From: Bradyrhizobium neotropicale | GTDB taxonomy: Bacteria > Pseudomonadota > Alphaproteobacteria > Rhizobiales > Xanthobacteraceae | Length of the DNA: 35,731 nt | Reading direction: 5' to 3' | Assembly (NCBI RefSeq): GCF_001641695.1 | Contig: NZ_LSEF01000062.1 | Location: 1-35,731, forward strand | Shown here: piece after piece, positions 24,642 through 33,298 of the stretch | Numbering within the stretch: position 1 is the stretch's first letter | Layout of the letters: each line of letters opens with the position of its first letter | Position numbers and translations under genes: made by a program | Notes under the pieces: model-generated | Databases searched by the model: none | Told to the model about the DNA's origin: nothing | Seen by the model: only the letters and a program-made list of their open reading frames with translations

Positions 24642-25286
24642 ATGTCACCTTCTCCTACCAACAAGATCGCGCTCTTCATCGACGGGGCCAATCTCTACGC
24701 GACGGCCAAAACGCTAGGCTTCGATATCGATTACAAGCGCCTGCTGAAGGAATTTCAGAGCCGCGGGACGCTGTTGCGGGCGTTCTACTACACCGCGATC
24801 ATCGAGGATCAGGAATACTCCTCGATCCGCCCGCTGATCGACTGGCTAGACTACAATGGCTACACCGTCGTCACCAAGGCGACCAAGGAATTCATCGACG
24901 CCTCCGGCCGCCGCAAGGTCAAGGGCAACATGGACATCGAGCTCGCGGTCGACGCCATGGAGCTTGCCGAGCACATCGATCAGATGGTGCTGTTCTCGGG
25001 TGATGGCGACTTCCGCTCCCTGGTCGAGGCCGTCCAGCGCCGCGGCGTGCGCGTGACGGTGGTCTCGACGATCGCCAGCCAGCCTCCGATGATCGCCGAC
25101 GAGCTGCGCCGCCAGGCCGACGTCTTCACCGACCTCGTCGAGCTGCAATCCAAGCTTGGCCGCGACCCGTCCGAACGCCCCGCCCCGCGCGATCGTAGCG
25201 AGCGCGAGGCACGCCACCACGCCCCGCAATTCCTGCAGCGCGCAACCACGATGGCACCGAGGGGCGATGACGACTTCGACGAGTGA
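24642..25286 (+). CDS. NYN-domain (LabA/DUF88) ribonuclease-like protein
   Basis: A 214-residue cytoplasmic protein with a PIN-like NYN nuclease domain over about 8-165. The acidic metal-site residues are visible: D14 (FIDGANLY), D98 in KGNMDIELAVDAM with D104, and D121/D123 in FSGDGDFRSLVEAV. Proteins of this family cut RNA or act in regulatory complexes; the target is unknown. The C-terminal 45 residues are polar, Arg- and Asp-rich and probably disordered (RSEREARHH). The ATG is the first in frame and no better start is seen. Its end overlaps the next gene by 20 bases, so the two are probably cotranslated. Confidence 0.88.
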   Translation: MSPSPTNKIALFIDGANLYATAKTLGFDIDYKRLLKEFQSRGTLLRAFYYTAIIEDQEYSSIRPLIDWLDYNGYTVVTKATKEFIDASGRRKVKGNMDIELAVDAMELAEHIDQMVLFSGDGDFRSLVEAVQRRGVRVTVVSTIASQPPMIADELRRQADVFTDLVELQSKLGRDPSERPAPRDRSEREARHHAPQFLQRATTMAPRGDDDFDE

Positions 25287-25941
25287 GGCGGCCCGGTTAA
25301 GCCACCAGGCCCCCACCGTCGTTCCCGACCGTGACTGTCCGCTCTGTCCGCGGCTGGTCGCCTTTCGCGAGGCGAACCGCACGCGCGAGCCGTCATGGCA
25401 CAATGCGCCGGTCGCGCCATTCGGCGACACCAGGGCGCGCCTGCTGATCGTCGGGCTCGCACCGGGGATGCAGGGCGCCAACCGCACCGGCCGGCCCTTC
25501 ACCGGCGACTATGCCGGCGACCTGCTCTACACGACGCTGATCGAATATGGATTTGCCAGGGGAACCTATCAGGCGCGGCCCGACGACGGCCTGAAGCTGG
25601 TCGGCTGCCGGATCGCCAATGCGGTGCACTGCGTGCCGCCGCAGAACAAGCCGCTGCCGGCGGAGATCAACACCTGCCGCCGCTTTCTCGCGGCGAACCT
25701 CGCGGCGATGCCGAACCTGCGCGCGATCGTCGCGCTCGGGCGCATTGCGCACGACACCGTGCTCAAGCCGCTGCAACTGAAGGGCTCGCAGGCCCCTTTC
25801 GGCCACGGCGCCGTGCATCAGGCCGGCGCGATCAGGCTTTACGACAGCTATCACTGCTCCCGCTACAACACGAACACGGGCGTGCTGACGCCGGACATGT
25901 TCCGCAAGGTGTTCGCGCGGGTGAAAGCCGACCTCGACTAG
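25267..25941 (+). CDS. Family 5 uracil-DNA glycosylase (UDGb), Fe-S protein
   Basis: A 224-residue DNA repair enzyme that removes uracil, and in this family often other deaminated bases, from DNA. The signature GLAPGMQGANRTGRPFTGD is at about 63-81. Four cysteines that would hold a 4Fe-4S cluster are C24 and C27 (CPLC), C122 and C137. The DNA-contact motif reads SYHCSRYNTNTG, whereas family 5 enzymes usually have His-Pro-Ser, so Cys replaces Pro. The ATG at 25267 lies within the end of the NYN gene. The stop codon overlaps the convergent peroxiredoxin stop (shared CTAG). Confidence 0.9.
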   Translation: MTTSTSEAARLSHQAPTVVPDRDCPLCPRLVAFREANRTREPSWHNAPVAPFGDTRARLLIVGLAPGMQGANRTGRPFTGDYAGDLLYTTLIEYGFARGTYQARPDDGLKLVGCRIANAVHCVPPQNKPLPAEINTCRRFLAANLAAMPNLRAIVALGRIAHDTVLKPLQLKGSQAPFGHGAVHQAGAIRLYDSYHCSRYNTNTGVLTPDMFRKVFARVKADLD

Positions 25942-26531
25942 GCCCTGACCGGATCTTTGGCCGGATTGGCCTTCAGCCAGTCCAGGACATCGCCGGCGTT
26001 CCGGTCCGGCGGGAACACCGGATAGAACACTTGCGTGATGCGTGCGTCGTCGATGATGAGCGCGAGGCGCTTGATCAGCGTGAGCCCCGCAACCTCCATG
26101 GTGGGCAGATCGAGGGCGCGCGTGAGCTCCAGCTTCTCGTCCGACAGCACCGGGAACGGCAGATGCAGCCGTGAGGCCATCTCGATCTGGTAGTTATTGC
26201 TCTGCGTCGACAGGCCGAACACCTGCGCCGCACCGGCGGCCTTCAGCTCGGCGAAGAGATCGCGGAACGCGCAGGTCTGCGGCGTGCAGCCGCGCGCCCC
26301 CGGAATCATGTCCCAGTCGTCGACCAGCGCGATCTTGCCGGGCTCGCCGGTGCGCGGATAGGCGAACACCACGGTGCGCCCGCGCAGCGTCGACAGCGTC
26401 ACCGAGGTATCGTCGGTCGCGAGCAGGCTGACCGGAGGCAACGCCATACCCTTCAGATGCGCGGCGCCCCCATCGTCGGCGGGTGCGGGAATCTTGCTCC
26501 AGTCGACCTCGGTCAAGCTTCTCTGATTCAT
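25938..26531 (-). CDS. Peroxiredoxin (AhpC/TSA, Bcp-like)
   Basis: A 197-residue thiol peroxidase of the thioredoxin fold that reduces hydroperoxides. The active region GARGCTPQTCAFRD gives the peroxidatic Cys82 and a nearby Cys87 that may resolve it, the spacing found in Bcp/PrxQ-type enzymes. VVFAYPRTGEPG is the strand before the active site. The protein has an N-terminal extension of about 30 residues compared with the shortest Bcp proteins. It begins four bases after the smpB stop and closes the dapA-mscL-smpB run. Confidence 0.88.
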   Translation of the reverse strand: MNQRSLTEVDWSKIPAPADDGGAAHLKGMALPPVSLLATDDTSVTLSTLRGRTVVFAYPRTGEPGKIALVDDWDMIPGARGCTPQTCAFRDLFAELKAAGAAQVFGLSTQSNNYQIEMASRLHLPFPVLSDEKLELTRALDLPTMEVAGLTLIKRLALIIDDARITQVFYPVFPPDRNAGDVLDWLKANPAKDPVRA

Positions 26532-26535
26532 CTCG

Positions 26536-27009
26536 CTAACCCCTCGCCCGCATCAGCCGGCCCTTCTCCCGGCCCCAGTCGCGCTTCTTCACGGTCTCGC
26601 GCTTGTCGTGCAGCTTCTTGCCCTTCGCAACCGCGAGCTGCAGCTTGGCGCGGCCGCGCTCGTTGAAGTAAAGCTTGAGCGGGATCAGCGTCATGCCTTC
26701 GCGGTCCACCGCGCCGATCAGCTTGTTGATCTGCCTGCGGTGCAGGAGCAGCTTTCGAGGCCTCTTGGGCTCGTGGTTGAAGCGGTTGCCCTGGAGATAT
26801 TCGGGGATGTTGGCGTTGATCAGCCAGATCTCGCCGTTCTTCGAATCCGCGTACGATTCCGCGATCGTGCTCTTGCCGTTGCGGATCGACTTGACCTCGG
26901 TTCCGGTCAGCGCAATGCCGGCCTCGACCGTGTCCTCGATCGCGTAATTGAAGCGGGCTTTGCGATTCTCCGCCACGACCTTGATAGGACGTTCGTTCTT
27001 ATCGGCCAT
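26536..27009 (-). CDS. smpB: SsrA-binding protein SmpB
   Basis: A 157-residue RNA-binding protein that carries tmRNA to stalled ribosomes for rescue and tagging. Recognisable family stretches are ENRKARFNYAIEDTVEAGIAL, GTEVKSIRNGKSTIAESYA and the basic tail KKLHDKRETVKKRDWGREKG, which enters the empty mRNA channel. The ATG at 27009 gives the usual MADKNERPIK start; an ATG three codons earlier is possible. It is 59 bases from mscL on the same strand. The ssrA gene itself is not in the window. Confidence 0.95.
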   Translation of the reverse strand: MADKNERPIKVVAENRKARFNYAIEDTVEAGIALTGTEVKSIRNGKSTIAESYADSKNGEIWLINANIPEYLQGNRFNHEPKRPRKLLLHRRQINKLIGAVDREGMTLIPLKLYFNERGRAKLQLAVAKGKKLHDKRETVKKRDWGREKGRLMRARG

Positions 27010-27068
27010 GGCAGACAAATCCGATCGAGATGCGCGTCAACGCTAACAGTTTGGACGAAGCGCGCGCG

Positions 27069-27491
27069 TCAAGACTTCTTGAGGAGATCGCGGATCTCGG
27101 TCAGCAGTTCGACCTCCGCGGATGGCTTCGGCGGCCCTGCCGGCGCGACCTCCTCCTTGCGCTTCAGCTTGTTCATGGCACGGATCACGAGGAACAGCAC
27201 GAAGGCGATGATGATGAAGTTGATCGTCAGCGTGAGGAAGCTGCCCCAGGCCAGCACGGCGCCTTGCTTTTTCGCATCGGCCAGGTTGGCGGCGGTGACC
27301 TTCGCCGACAAGGGGGTGAAGTAGTTTGAGAAGTCCAAGCCGCCGGTGGCGGCGCCGATGATCGGCATGATCACGTCGCCGACCAGTGAATTGACGATCG
27401 CGCCGAACGCCGCGCCGATGATGACGCCGACCGCGAGATCGACGACGTTGCCCTTCATGGCGAATTCGCGGAACTCCTTGAGCATCTGCAT
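27069..27491 (-). CDS. mscL: Large-conductance mechanosensitive channel
   Basis: A 140-residue inner-membrane protein whose pentamer opens under membrane stretch and releases solutes during sudden dilution. The first helix KGNVVDLAVGVIIGAAFGAIV is classic MscL, the second helix lies at about 75-100, and the cytoplasmic helix ends the protein. I chose the ATG at 27491 (MQMLKEFREF) because it matches the usual length and has GAGGAG six bases upstream. An ATG at 27512 also has a good ribosome site (AGGGAG), and one at 27485 is possible. Confidence 0.93.
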   Translation of the reverse strand: MQMLKEFREFAMKGNVVDLAVGVIIGAAFGAIVNSLVGDVIMPIIGAATGGLDFSNYFTPLSAKVTAANLADAKKQGAVLAWGSFLTLTINFIIIAFVLFLVIRAMNKLKRKEEVAPAGPPKPSAEVELLTEIRDLLKKS

Positions 27492-27540
27492 GCCCCTCTC
27501 CTCGACGCCCATGAAAAGCTCTCCCTAAAACGCGAATGCG

Positions 27541-28431
27541 TCAGTTGATCAGTCCGGCGTGGACCATGGCGCTGCGCACCGCAACGCGCGTCGGCTCGGA
27601 GACCGGCACCATCGGCAACCGCAACGTCTCGTCCATCTTGCCGAGCAGAGACAACGCATACTTGATCGGCGCCGGATTGCTCTCGATGAAGAGGTTGTTG
27701 TGCAGCGGCATGAGCTTGTCGTGCAGCTTCAACGCGGTGGCGTGATCGCCCTTCTGCCAGGCTATGTGGAATTCCGAGCACAGCCGCGGCGCGACGTTGG
27801 AGGTCACCGAGATGCAGCCGTGGCCGCCATGCGCCATGTAGCCGAGGATGGTCGCATCCTCGCCCGAGAGCTGGTTGAAGTCCTCACCCATCGCCGCGCG
27901 CTGCTGCGACACCCGCACCATGCTGGCGGTGGCGTCCTTGACGCCGGCGATGTTCTTCAGGTCCCACAGCCGCTTCATGGTGTCGACCGACATGTCGATC
28001 ACGGAGCGCGGCGGGATGTTGTAGATAATGATAGGAATTCCAATCGCATCATTGATCGCCTTGAAGTGCTGGTAGAGCCCTTCCTGGGTCGGCTTGTTGT
28101 AGTAGGGCGTCACGACCAGCACGGCGTTCGCGCCCGCCTTCTCGGCGTGCTGCGCGAGCTCGATGGCTTCCTTGGTCGAGTTGGAGCCGGCGCCGGCGAT
28201 CACGGGCACGCGCCCCTTGGCCTCAGCAATGCACCATTCGACGACCTTCTTGTGCTCGTCATGGCTGAGCGTCGGGCTCTCGCCGGTGGTGCCGACCGGG
28301 ACGAGACCGTTGGTGCCCTCGGAAATCTGCCAGTTCACCAGCGAGCGAAACGCGGCTTCATCCAGAGAGCCATTCTTGAACGGCGTGACCAAGGCGGTGA
28401 ACGACCCCCGGAATTTCGACTTGGCTGCCAT
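27541..28431 (-). CDS. dapA: 4-hydroxy-tetrahydrodipicolinate synthase
   Basis: A 296-residue TIM-barrel aldolase that joins pyruvate and aspartate semialdehyde in the first committed step of lysine and diaminopimelate synthesis, needed for peptidoglycan. The Schiff-base Lys165 is in IAGVKDATA and the catalytic Tyr137 in IIIYNIPPRS. GTTGESPTLSHDEH and TPYYNKPTQEG are family motifs. The ATG at 28431 follows GGAGGAAG, a strong ribosome site; a farther in-frame ATG at 28476 has none. It heads the minus-strand run with mscL, smpB and peroxiredoxin, and is divergent from the lytic transglycosylase. Confidence 0.95.
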   Translation of the reverse strand: MAAKSKFRGSFTALVTPFKNGSLDEAAFRSLVNWQISEGTNGLVPVGTTGESPTLSHDEHKKVVEWCIAEAKGRVPVIAGAGSNSTKEAIELAQHAEKAGANAVLVVTPYYNKPTQEGLYQHFKAINDAIGIPIIIYNIPPRSVIDMSVDTMKRLWDLKNIAGVKDATASMVRVSQQRAAMGEDFNQLSGEDATILGYMAHGGHGCISVTSNVAPRLCSEFHIAWQKGDHATALKLHDKLMPLHNNLFIESNPAPIKYALSLLGKMDETLRLPMVPVSEPTRVAVRSAMVHAGLIN

Positions 28432-28621
28432 GGACTTCCTCCGTACGCGGCTGGCTTTAGAGCAAGCCCCATACATATCGGGTCTATCCCGACCGTAAAA
28501 GGGCCGCTTCCGCGTGACGCACCGTTTAGGCCGCGATTTTGCCGCGGTGGTGGTGCAAACCCGCCCAAAGTAAGCGGCTGTTGGTGATTTGTCCGCATAT
28601 TCAATCGAATACTGCTAGGTC

Positions 28622-31078
28622 TTGAGCCACTTGACTGATTCGGGGCGACGAAACGCCGTGACTTTCTTTCCTCGTGCCACATGGCGATCCGCCGGTCTGG
28701 TCGCATGCCTGATGGCAGGGCTCTCGGTCGGTTGTGCCGCCTGGGCCAAGTCCAATGAGGCGCCCCCTGACGGGGCCAAGGACACCGTCAAGGAAACCGC
28801 GAAGCAAGCCCCTAAGGAAACCACGAAGGGACCCTCCAAAGGATCGGCCAAGGGAACAGGCAAGGACGCAGCGAAGGGAACGAGCAAGGAAGCCGCTAGC
28901 GCCCCCGCCAAGGATGCCGCGAAGAAACCGGCCAAGGATGCCGGCAAGGAACTTGCAAAGGACAAGCACAAGCCTACGGCAGCGGCCCCCGCGCCAAAAT
29001 CACGACCGACCGCCAACGGTTCGCCCCCCCAGGCCACTCCTGCGACGGCCACCGTCCGACCTGCCGCCCCGACCGCCGTCAGACCTGCCGCTGCCCCTGT
29101 GCTGGCTCCGGCGACCCGCCAGCACGCGGCGCCGCGCAAGCCGGTGCTGCCGGCCGCGGTCGCTGCGACGTCGTCGACCTCGCAAGGTGACAAGGACACG
29201 CTGGAAAACGTCATCGAGCTCGTGCGCAAGCGCCGGTCGGGCGATGCAACCAACGCCGAAGCGGCCATCTCCGACCCCGTCGCGCGCAAACTTGCGGAAT
29301 GGATCATCCTGCGCAGCGAGGACAATGGCGCGAGCGTGGAGCGCTACCGCGCCTTCCTCTCCGCCAATCCGAGCTGGCCATCGCAGACCTTCCTGCGCCG
29401 GCGCCTCGAGGCCGCGATGTGGGACGACAGGCGCGACGATTCGGTTGCGTGGTCGTGGTTCGAGAACGAGTCGCCTATCTCCGCCAAGGGCCGCTTCTCG
29501 CTCGCCAAGGCGATGCTGGCGCGCGGCGACCGCGCCAACGCCGAGCGGCTGGTGCGCGAGGCCTGGCGCAGCGATCCGATGTCGGAGGACACCGAGAACA
29601 ACGCGCTCGACCAGTTCGGCGCCCTGCTCACGCCGGGCGACCAGAAGGCGCGGATGGACTCGCTGCTCTACGGCAGCGAGCACGAAGCCGCGCTGCGCGC
29701 CGCCAAGCGCCTCGGCGCCGGCTATGTCGCGCTCGCCAAGGCCCGCATCGCCTCCTACAGAAAGGCGCCCAACACGCGCGCGCTGCTCGAGGCGGTGCCG
29801 CGCGAGCTGCACGGCGATCCCGGCTACATCTTCAGCAAGATCCAGCTCCTGCGTCGCGAGGAAAAGTTCGCGGAAGCGGCCCAGCTCATGCTGTCGGCGC
29901 CGAAGGATCCGAACCGGCTCTACAATCTCGACGAATGGTGGATCGAGCGGCGCCTGCTCGCGCGCAAGATGATCGACACCGAGGAGTTCCGCAGCGCCTA
30001 TCTGATCGCGCGCGACGCAGCGCTGCCCTCGCGCGACATCTACAAGACCGAGCAGGAATTCACCGCGGGATGGATCGCGCTGCGCTTCCTCAACGATCCC
30101 TCGACCGCCGCCCAGCATTTCGCGCGCATCGGCGTCGGCAGCGTCAACCCGACCACGCTGGCGCGCGCCGGCTATTGGCAGGGCCGCGCGGCGGAAGCCA
30201 TGGGTCGCCAGCAGGAGGCGCGCAACGCCTATGCGCGGGCGGGCGAGCAGTCGACCAGCTATTACGGCCAGCTCGCCCGCGCCAAGCTCAGCCTGCCGCA
30301 GATCGCGCTGAACAGCGCACCGCACGGCCGCGGCGCCGAGCGGCTGGAGATCGTGCGCGCGGCGCAATTGCTCTACGAGCTCGACGAGCGCGAGCTCGCG
30401 GTACCGATGCTCGCCGACATGGGCGAGAACGGCGACCCCGAGGCGCTTGCCGGCCTCGGTGAGCTCACCCAACGCTACAGCGACGCGCGCGGCATGCTTC
30501 TTGTCGGCAAGGCCGCGCTCAATCGGGGCCTGCCGTTCGACTTCTACGCCTACCCGGTCAACGGCATTCCGCAGTTCTCGCAGATCGGCCCTGAGGTCGA
30601 GCGCAGCATCGTCTATGCCATCGCGCGGCAGGAAAGCGCGTTCAATCCGTCCGTGGTCTCGCCGGCGCAGGCCTATGGGCTGATGCAGGTGACGCCGGAT
30701 GCCGCGCGCTACGTCTGCAAGCGGCATGGCGCGACCTACGACCTGTCCCGGCTCAAGAACGATTCGGCCTACAACGCAACGCTCGGCGCGGCCGAGCTCG
30801 GCGGACTGCTCGAGGACTATCGCGGCTCCTACATCATGACCTTTGCCGCCTACAATGCCGGCCGCGGCAGCGTGAAGAAGTGGATTGACCGCTACGGTGA
30901 TCCGCGTGACCCGAAGGTCGATGCGGTCGACTGGGTCGAACTGATCCCGTTCTCCGAGACGCGCAACTACGTGCAGCGGATCATGGAGAATCTTCAGGTC
31001 TACCGCGCCCGCTTCGGCGGCGGCACGCGCCTGCAGATCGAGGCCGATCTGCGCCGCGGCACCGGCAGCGTGGAGTAG
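28622..31078 (+). CDS. Soluble lytic murein transglycosylase
   Basis: An 818-residue periplasmic enzyme that cuts peptidoglycan between MurNAc and GlcNAc, leaving anhydro ends. The C-terminal SLT domain (about 650-790) has catalytic Glu671 (ARQESAFNPS), GLMQVTP and AAYNAGRG. The middle is a long helical superhelix as in Slt70. The N-terminus has an export signal (SAGLVACLMAGLSVGCAAWA) whose Cys gives a weak lipobox, then a Lys/Ala/Thr-rich low-complexity linker at about 45-120 built of KDAAK/KETAK-like units, then a Pro/Ala stretch. The start given is a TTG with AGG close upstream; a GTG at 28658 (VTFFPRATW) would give a tidier signal peptide. Divergent from dapA, as in related rhizobia. Confidence 0.9.
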   Translation: MSHLTDSGRRNAVTFFPRATWRSAGLVACLMAGLSVGCAAWAKSNEAPPDGAKDTVKETAKQAPKETTKGPSKGSAKGTGKDAAKGTSKEAASAPAKDAAKKPAKDAGKELAKDKHKPTAAAPAPKSRPTANGSPPQATPATATVRPAAPTAVRPAAAPVLAPATRQHAAPRKPVLPAAVAATSSTSQGDKDTLENVIELVRKRRSGDATNAEAAISDPVARKLAEWIILRSEDNGASVERYRAFLSANPSWPSQTFLRRRLEAAMWDDRRDDSVAWSWFENESPISAKGRFSLAKAMLARGDRANAERLVREAWRSDPMSEDTENNALDQFGALLTPGDQKARMDSLLYGSEHEAALRAAKRLGAGYVALAKARIASYRKAPNTRALLEAVPRELHGDPGYIFSKIQLLRREEKFAEAAQLMLSAPKDPNRLYNLDEWWIERRLLARKMIDTEEFRSAYLIARDAALPSRDIYKTEQEFTAGWIALRFLNDPSTAAQHFARIGVGSVNPTTLARAGYWQGRAAEAMGRQQEARNAYARAGEQSTSYYGQLARAKLSLPQIALNSAPHGRGAERLEIVRAAQLLYELDERELAVPMLADMGENGDPEALAGLGELTQRYSDARGMLLVGKAALNRGLPFDFYAYPVNGIPQFSQIGPEVERSIVYAIARQESAFNPSVVSPAQAYGLMQVTPDAARYVCKRHGATYDLSRLKNDSAYNATLGAAELGGLLEDYRGSYIMTFAAYNAGRGSVKKWIDRYGDPRDPKVDAVDWVELIPFSETRNYVQRIMENLQVYRARFGGGTRLQIEADLRRGTGSVE

Positions 31079-31687
31079 CGCCGCCCTACCCTATATGCGC
31101 TCGTCCGGGCCGATAGGGGGCCCGCCCCGTGGAAGCGGCTGCCGCTCCCGATCCGAATCGTAGAGCCCGGTCGAACGCGATCTTCACGCCGCCCCTGGAA
31201 GCGAGGGATTTGAGAGCGGCGAGCTGTTGCCCGGTAGATCGGCGACCGCGGCCAGGCCGCCCATCGAAGGCCAACGCGTTGATTCTCTCCAGCCACGACG
31301 GTCGCGGCCTGAGTCGTTCGCAGGCAAATGCCGGAACGGCCCGCAGATGGACGATCGCCGTCGTGGATTCAGGAAGCCTCGACTGTACGCAGAGCGATGT
31401 GGCTCGACATGCAGCCCCGTCGGACGACCATGTTCCGGCAGCGCCTGCGGATAAAGGTAGCTTCGGGCGCGATCCCAACCGGCAAGCCTGCGCCTTCCGC
31501 AGCGATCGAAGATACCGCCTCATCTCTGAGCGCGTTCGGCCCGCGACGGGCTCTCGGTGCGGTCCTGCGCAACCCGGCGAGGGCATCAACCTGGTGCGCA
31601 TCTTCGCGGTGCCAGCAAGCTCAGACCGGCAAAGAAAAACCCCGGCGGTTTCCCGCCGGGGTTCTCATTCAGATCGTTAGACCGGAA
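31079..31687. other. Gap between transglycosylase and porin, no recognisable gene
   Basis: These 609 bases lie between convergent stops. Open frames exist on both strands (31129-31680 plus, 31086-31601 minus) but their proteins are Arg/Ser/Pro-rich, without motifs, and overlap each other, so I do not call them. A weak hairpin CGGGCC-7-GGCCCG (31106-31124) follows the transglycosylase stop, and the porin terminator occupies 31638-31663. The rest may be the eroded remains of a gene. Confidence 0.4.
31638..31663 (-). terminator. Rho-independent terminator of the porin gene
   Basis: AACCCCGGCGG and CCGCCGGGGTT form a perfect 11-bp stem with loop TTTC, 25 bases past the porin stop. On the minus strand the stem runs into a T-run (complement of 31635-31639). 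A strong terminator fits a highly expressed porin. Confidence 0.85.
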
Positions 31688-33298
31688 TTACCAGTTGCGC
31701 TGAGCGCGGAGGAGCAGGGTGAAGGTGTCCTGGTCCTTCAGCTCGTACGTAGCGACCGGCTTGGCCGGCACAGCGATAATCGCCGCCGGGGTCACGAAGC
31801 CCGAGTACTTCTGGTCCAGATGGCTCCAGGTGAAGTCTGCCGAGAAGGTCAGGTTCTTCACAGGAGTCCAGCGGGTGATGATACCAGCCTGGCCGATGTT
31901 GAAGTCCGGGTTACAGGTCGAACCAACCGAAGCGATCGTCCCGAAGACGGCAGCGCTGCAGATCGTCGACTTGGCCAGCGTGCCGAACTGAGCCGCTGCG
32001 TAAGCACCGTAGACCGAGGTGTTCCAGTACGGATCCCAGTTGTGGGTGTAAGCACCGCGGAAGCCCCAGGTCTTGACCGTCTCCTGGCTGCTGCCGTTGA
32101 TGAACACCGTGTCAGGGGCCGACGCAAAGCCGACGCTCTGATAGGCCGAACCCGAGCTGCCGAACATCGCGAACGTGCTGCCCGCGAGGTTCTGGAAGTT
32201 GTAGCGGGTCGCGCCGTCCGTGTAGACGCCCGACACGTTGATCGTGTCACCCGCGCCGGTCGGGATGTTCTTGATCGACAGAGCGAGCTGAACCGCCCAG
32301 CCCCACTTGTCGTCGGGGTGGCCAGAGATTTCGGTCTGCTGGTAGTAGGCGACGTGGTTGTCCTTCGCGGCCACCGACGCCTGGAACAGACCCCAAGCCT
32401 GGTCGACACGAACCATACCGACGAGGTTCGGCGAGCGCGTGCCGCCGATGCTGCCGGTGTTGCCGATCGAACCGGCGAACAAGCCAAAGCCGCCAGTCGC
32501 ACCCGGGGTGATGTTGAGGTTACCAGCCTGATAGTACTGGGTCACGTCTTCGGCCGAGAACGACGCCGTCACGCCCTGACCGAAGTCAGCGGTGTAGGTG
32601 AACTGGTTGACGCCGGTGACCGTGCCCGAACCGCCGACGAGACCGTCGAAGTTGTTGCCCGGGTAGTTGGTCCAGGGAGCGTCGAACTGCGACACTGCCT
32701 TACCCATCGTGAAGCCAGCGAACTGGATGAAGGCGTAGTACACGCCGAGCGAGCCGCCCGAGGTGTTGCCGTCGGTGCCGTTGACCGAGCCAGAGCCCGA
32801 GCCGAACAGCGACACCGGGCTGGCAGCCGTGCCAACCGGGTTCGGGCCGACGCCGAGCGTGCCGCTATACTGGGTCGCACCAGAGCCGCTGTTGGTGCCG
32901 ACGTAGTTGCCGGTCGTCCAGGAGAAGACGCCATCGAAGAAAGTACGGACGACGCCGTACTCGGTCGCGGTGCGCGTGTCGATGTTGAGATCTTCACGAG
33001 CGCGCATGGTGTAGTAGTTCGTCAGACGGTTGCGTGCACCGTTCGCGCCCTGAGACGAGACGTTGAACTGGCCGCTGATGTCCGAGTTGGTGTTCAGCGC
33101 GACTTCAGCGCGCAGATAACCACCCAGCTTGATGCAGGTGTCAGTGCCCGGGATGTAGTAGAATCCGGCACCGTACAGGGAGCAGATCTTCACGTATTCG
33201 ACCGCTTTGGCCTTCACGGGGAGATCGGCTGCCTGCGCTCCGCCAACGGCGATCAGACCCGCCGCTGAACCGAGCAAAAGGCTCTTAACCAACTTCAT
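31688..33298 (-). CDS. Outer-membrane porin (Omp2-like, alphaproteobacterial)
   Basis: A 536-residue beta-barrel porin that lets small hydrophilic molecules cross the outer membrane. The signal peptide is residues 1-23 (LLLGSAAGLIAVGGAQA, cut before ADLP). The mature start ADLPVKAKAVEYVKICSLYG with GFYYIPGTDTCIKLGGYLR is characteristic of the rhizobial/Brucella Omp2 family (Porin_2). It ends LLLRAQRNW, an aromatic final residue as required for barrel assembly. Loops are unusually Gly/Ser/Asn-rich (around 135-180), with short SGSG-like runs. The start follows GGAGG by six bases. It has its own terminator and a long empty upstream region, so it is probably a single-gene unit. Confidence 0.93.
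   Translation of the reverse strand: MKLVKSLLLGSAAGLIAVGGAQAADLPVKAKAVEYVKICSLYGAGFYYIPGTDTCIKLGGYLRAEVALNTNSDISGQFNVSSQGANGARNRLTNYYTMRAREDLNIDTRTATEYGVVRTFFDGVFSWTTGNYVGTNSGSGATQYSGTLGVGPNPVGTAASPVSLFGSGSGSVNGTDGNTSGGSLGVYYAFIQFAGFTMGKAVSQFDAPWTNYPGNNFDGLVGGSGTVTGVNQFTYTADFGQGVTASFSAEDVTQYYQAGNLNITPGATGGFGLFAGSIGNTGSIGGTRSPNLVGMVRVDQAWGLFQASVAAKDNHVAYYQQTEISGHPDDKWGWAVQLALSIKNIPTGAGDTINVSGVYTDGATRYNFQNLAGSTFAMFGSSGSAYQSVGFASAPDTVFINGSSQETVKTWGFRGAYTHNWDPYWNTSVYGAYAAAQFGTLAKSTICSAAVFGTIASVGSTCNPDFNIGQAGIITRWTPVKNLTFSADFTWSHLDQKYSGFVTPAAIIAVPAKPVATYELKDQDTFTLLLRAQRNW

Noticed and set aside
28780..28980. Repeated AAGGA-type DNA that could be read as a tandem repeat array
   Set aside because: It encodes the Lys/Ala linker of the transglycosylase; unit lengths vary and the frame is maintained.
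31129..31680. A possible 183-residue protein after the transglycosylase
   Set aside because: No ribosome site, no motif, Arg/Ser/Pro-rich composition, and it runs through the porin terminator.
31328..33268. A 646-codon plus-strand open frame
   Set aside because: It is antisense to the porin gene, which has a signal peptide, family motifs, ribosome site and terminator. The plus-strand protein has none.
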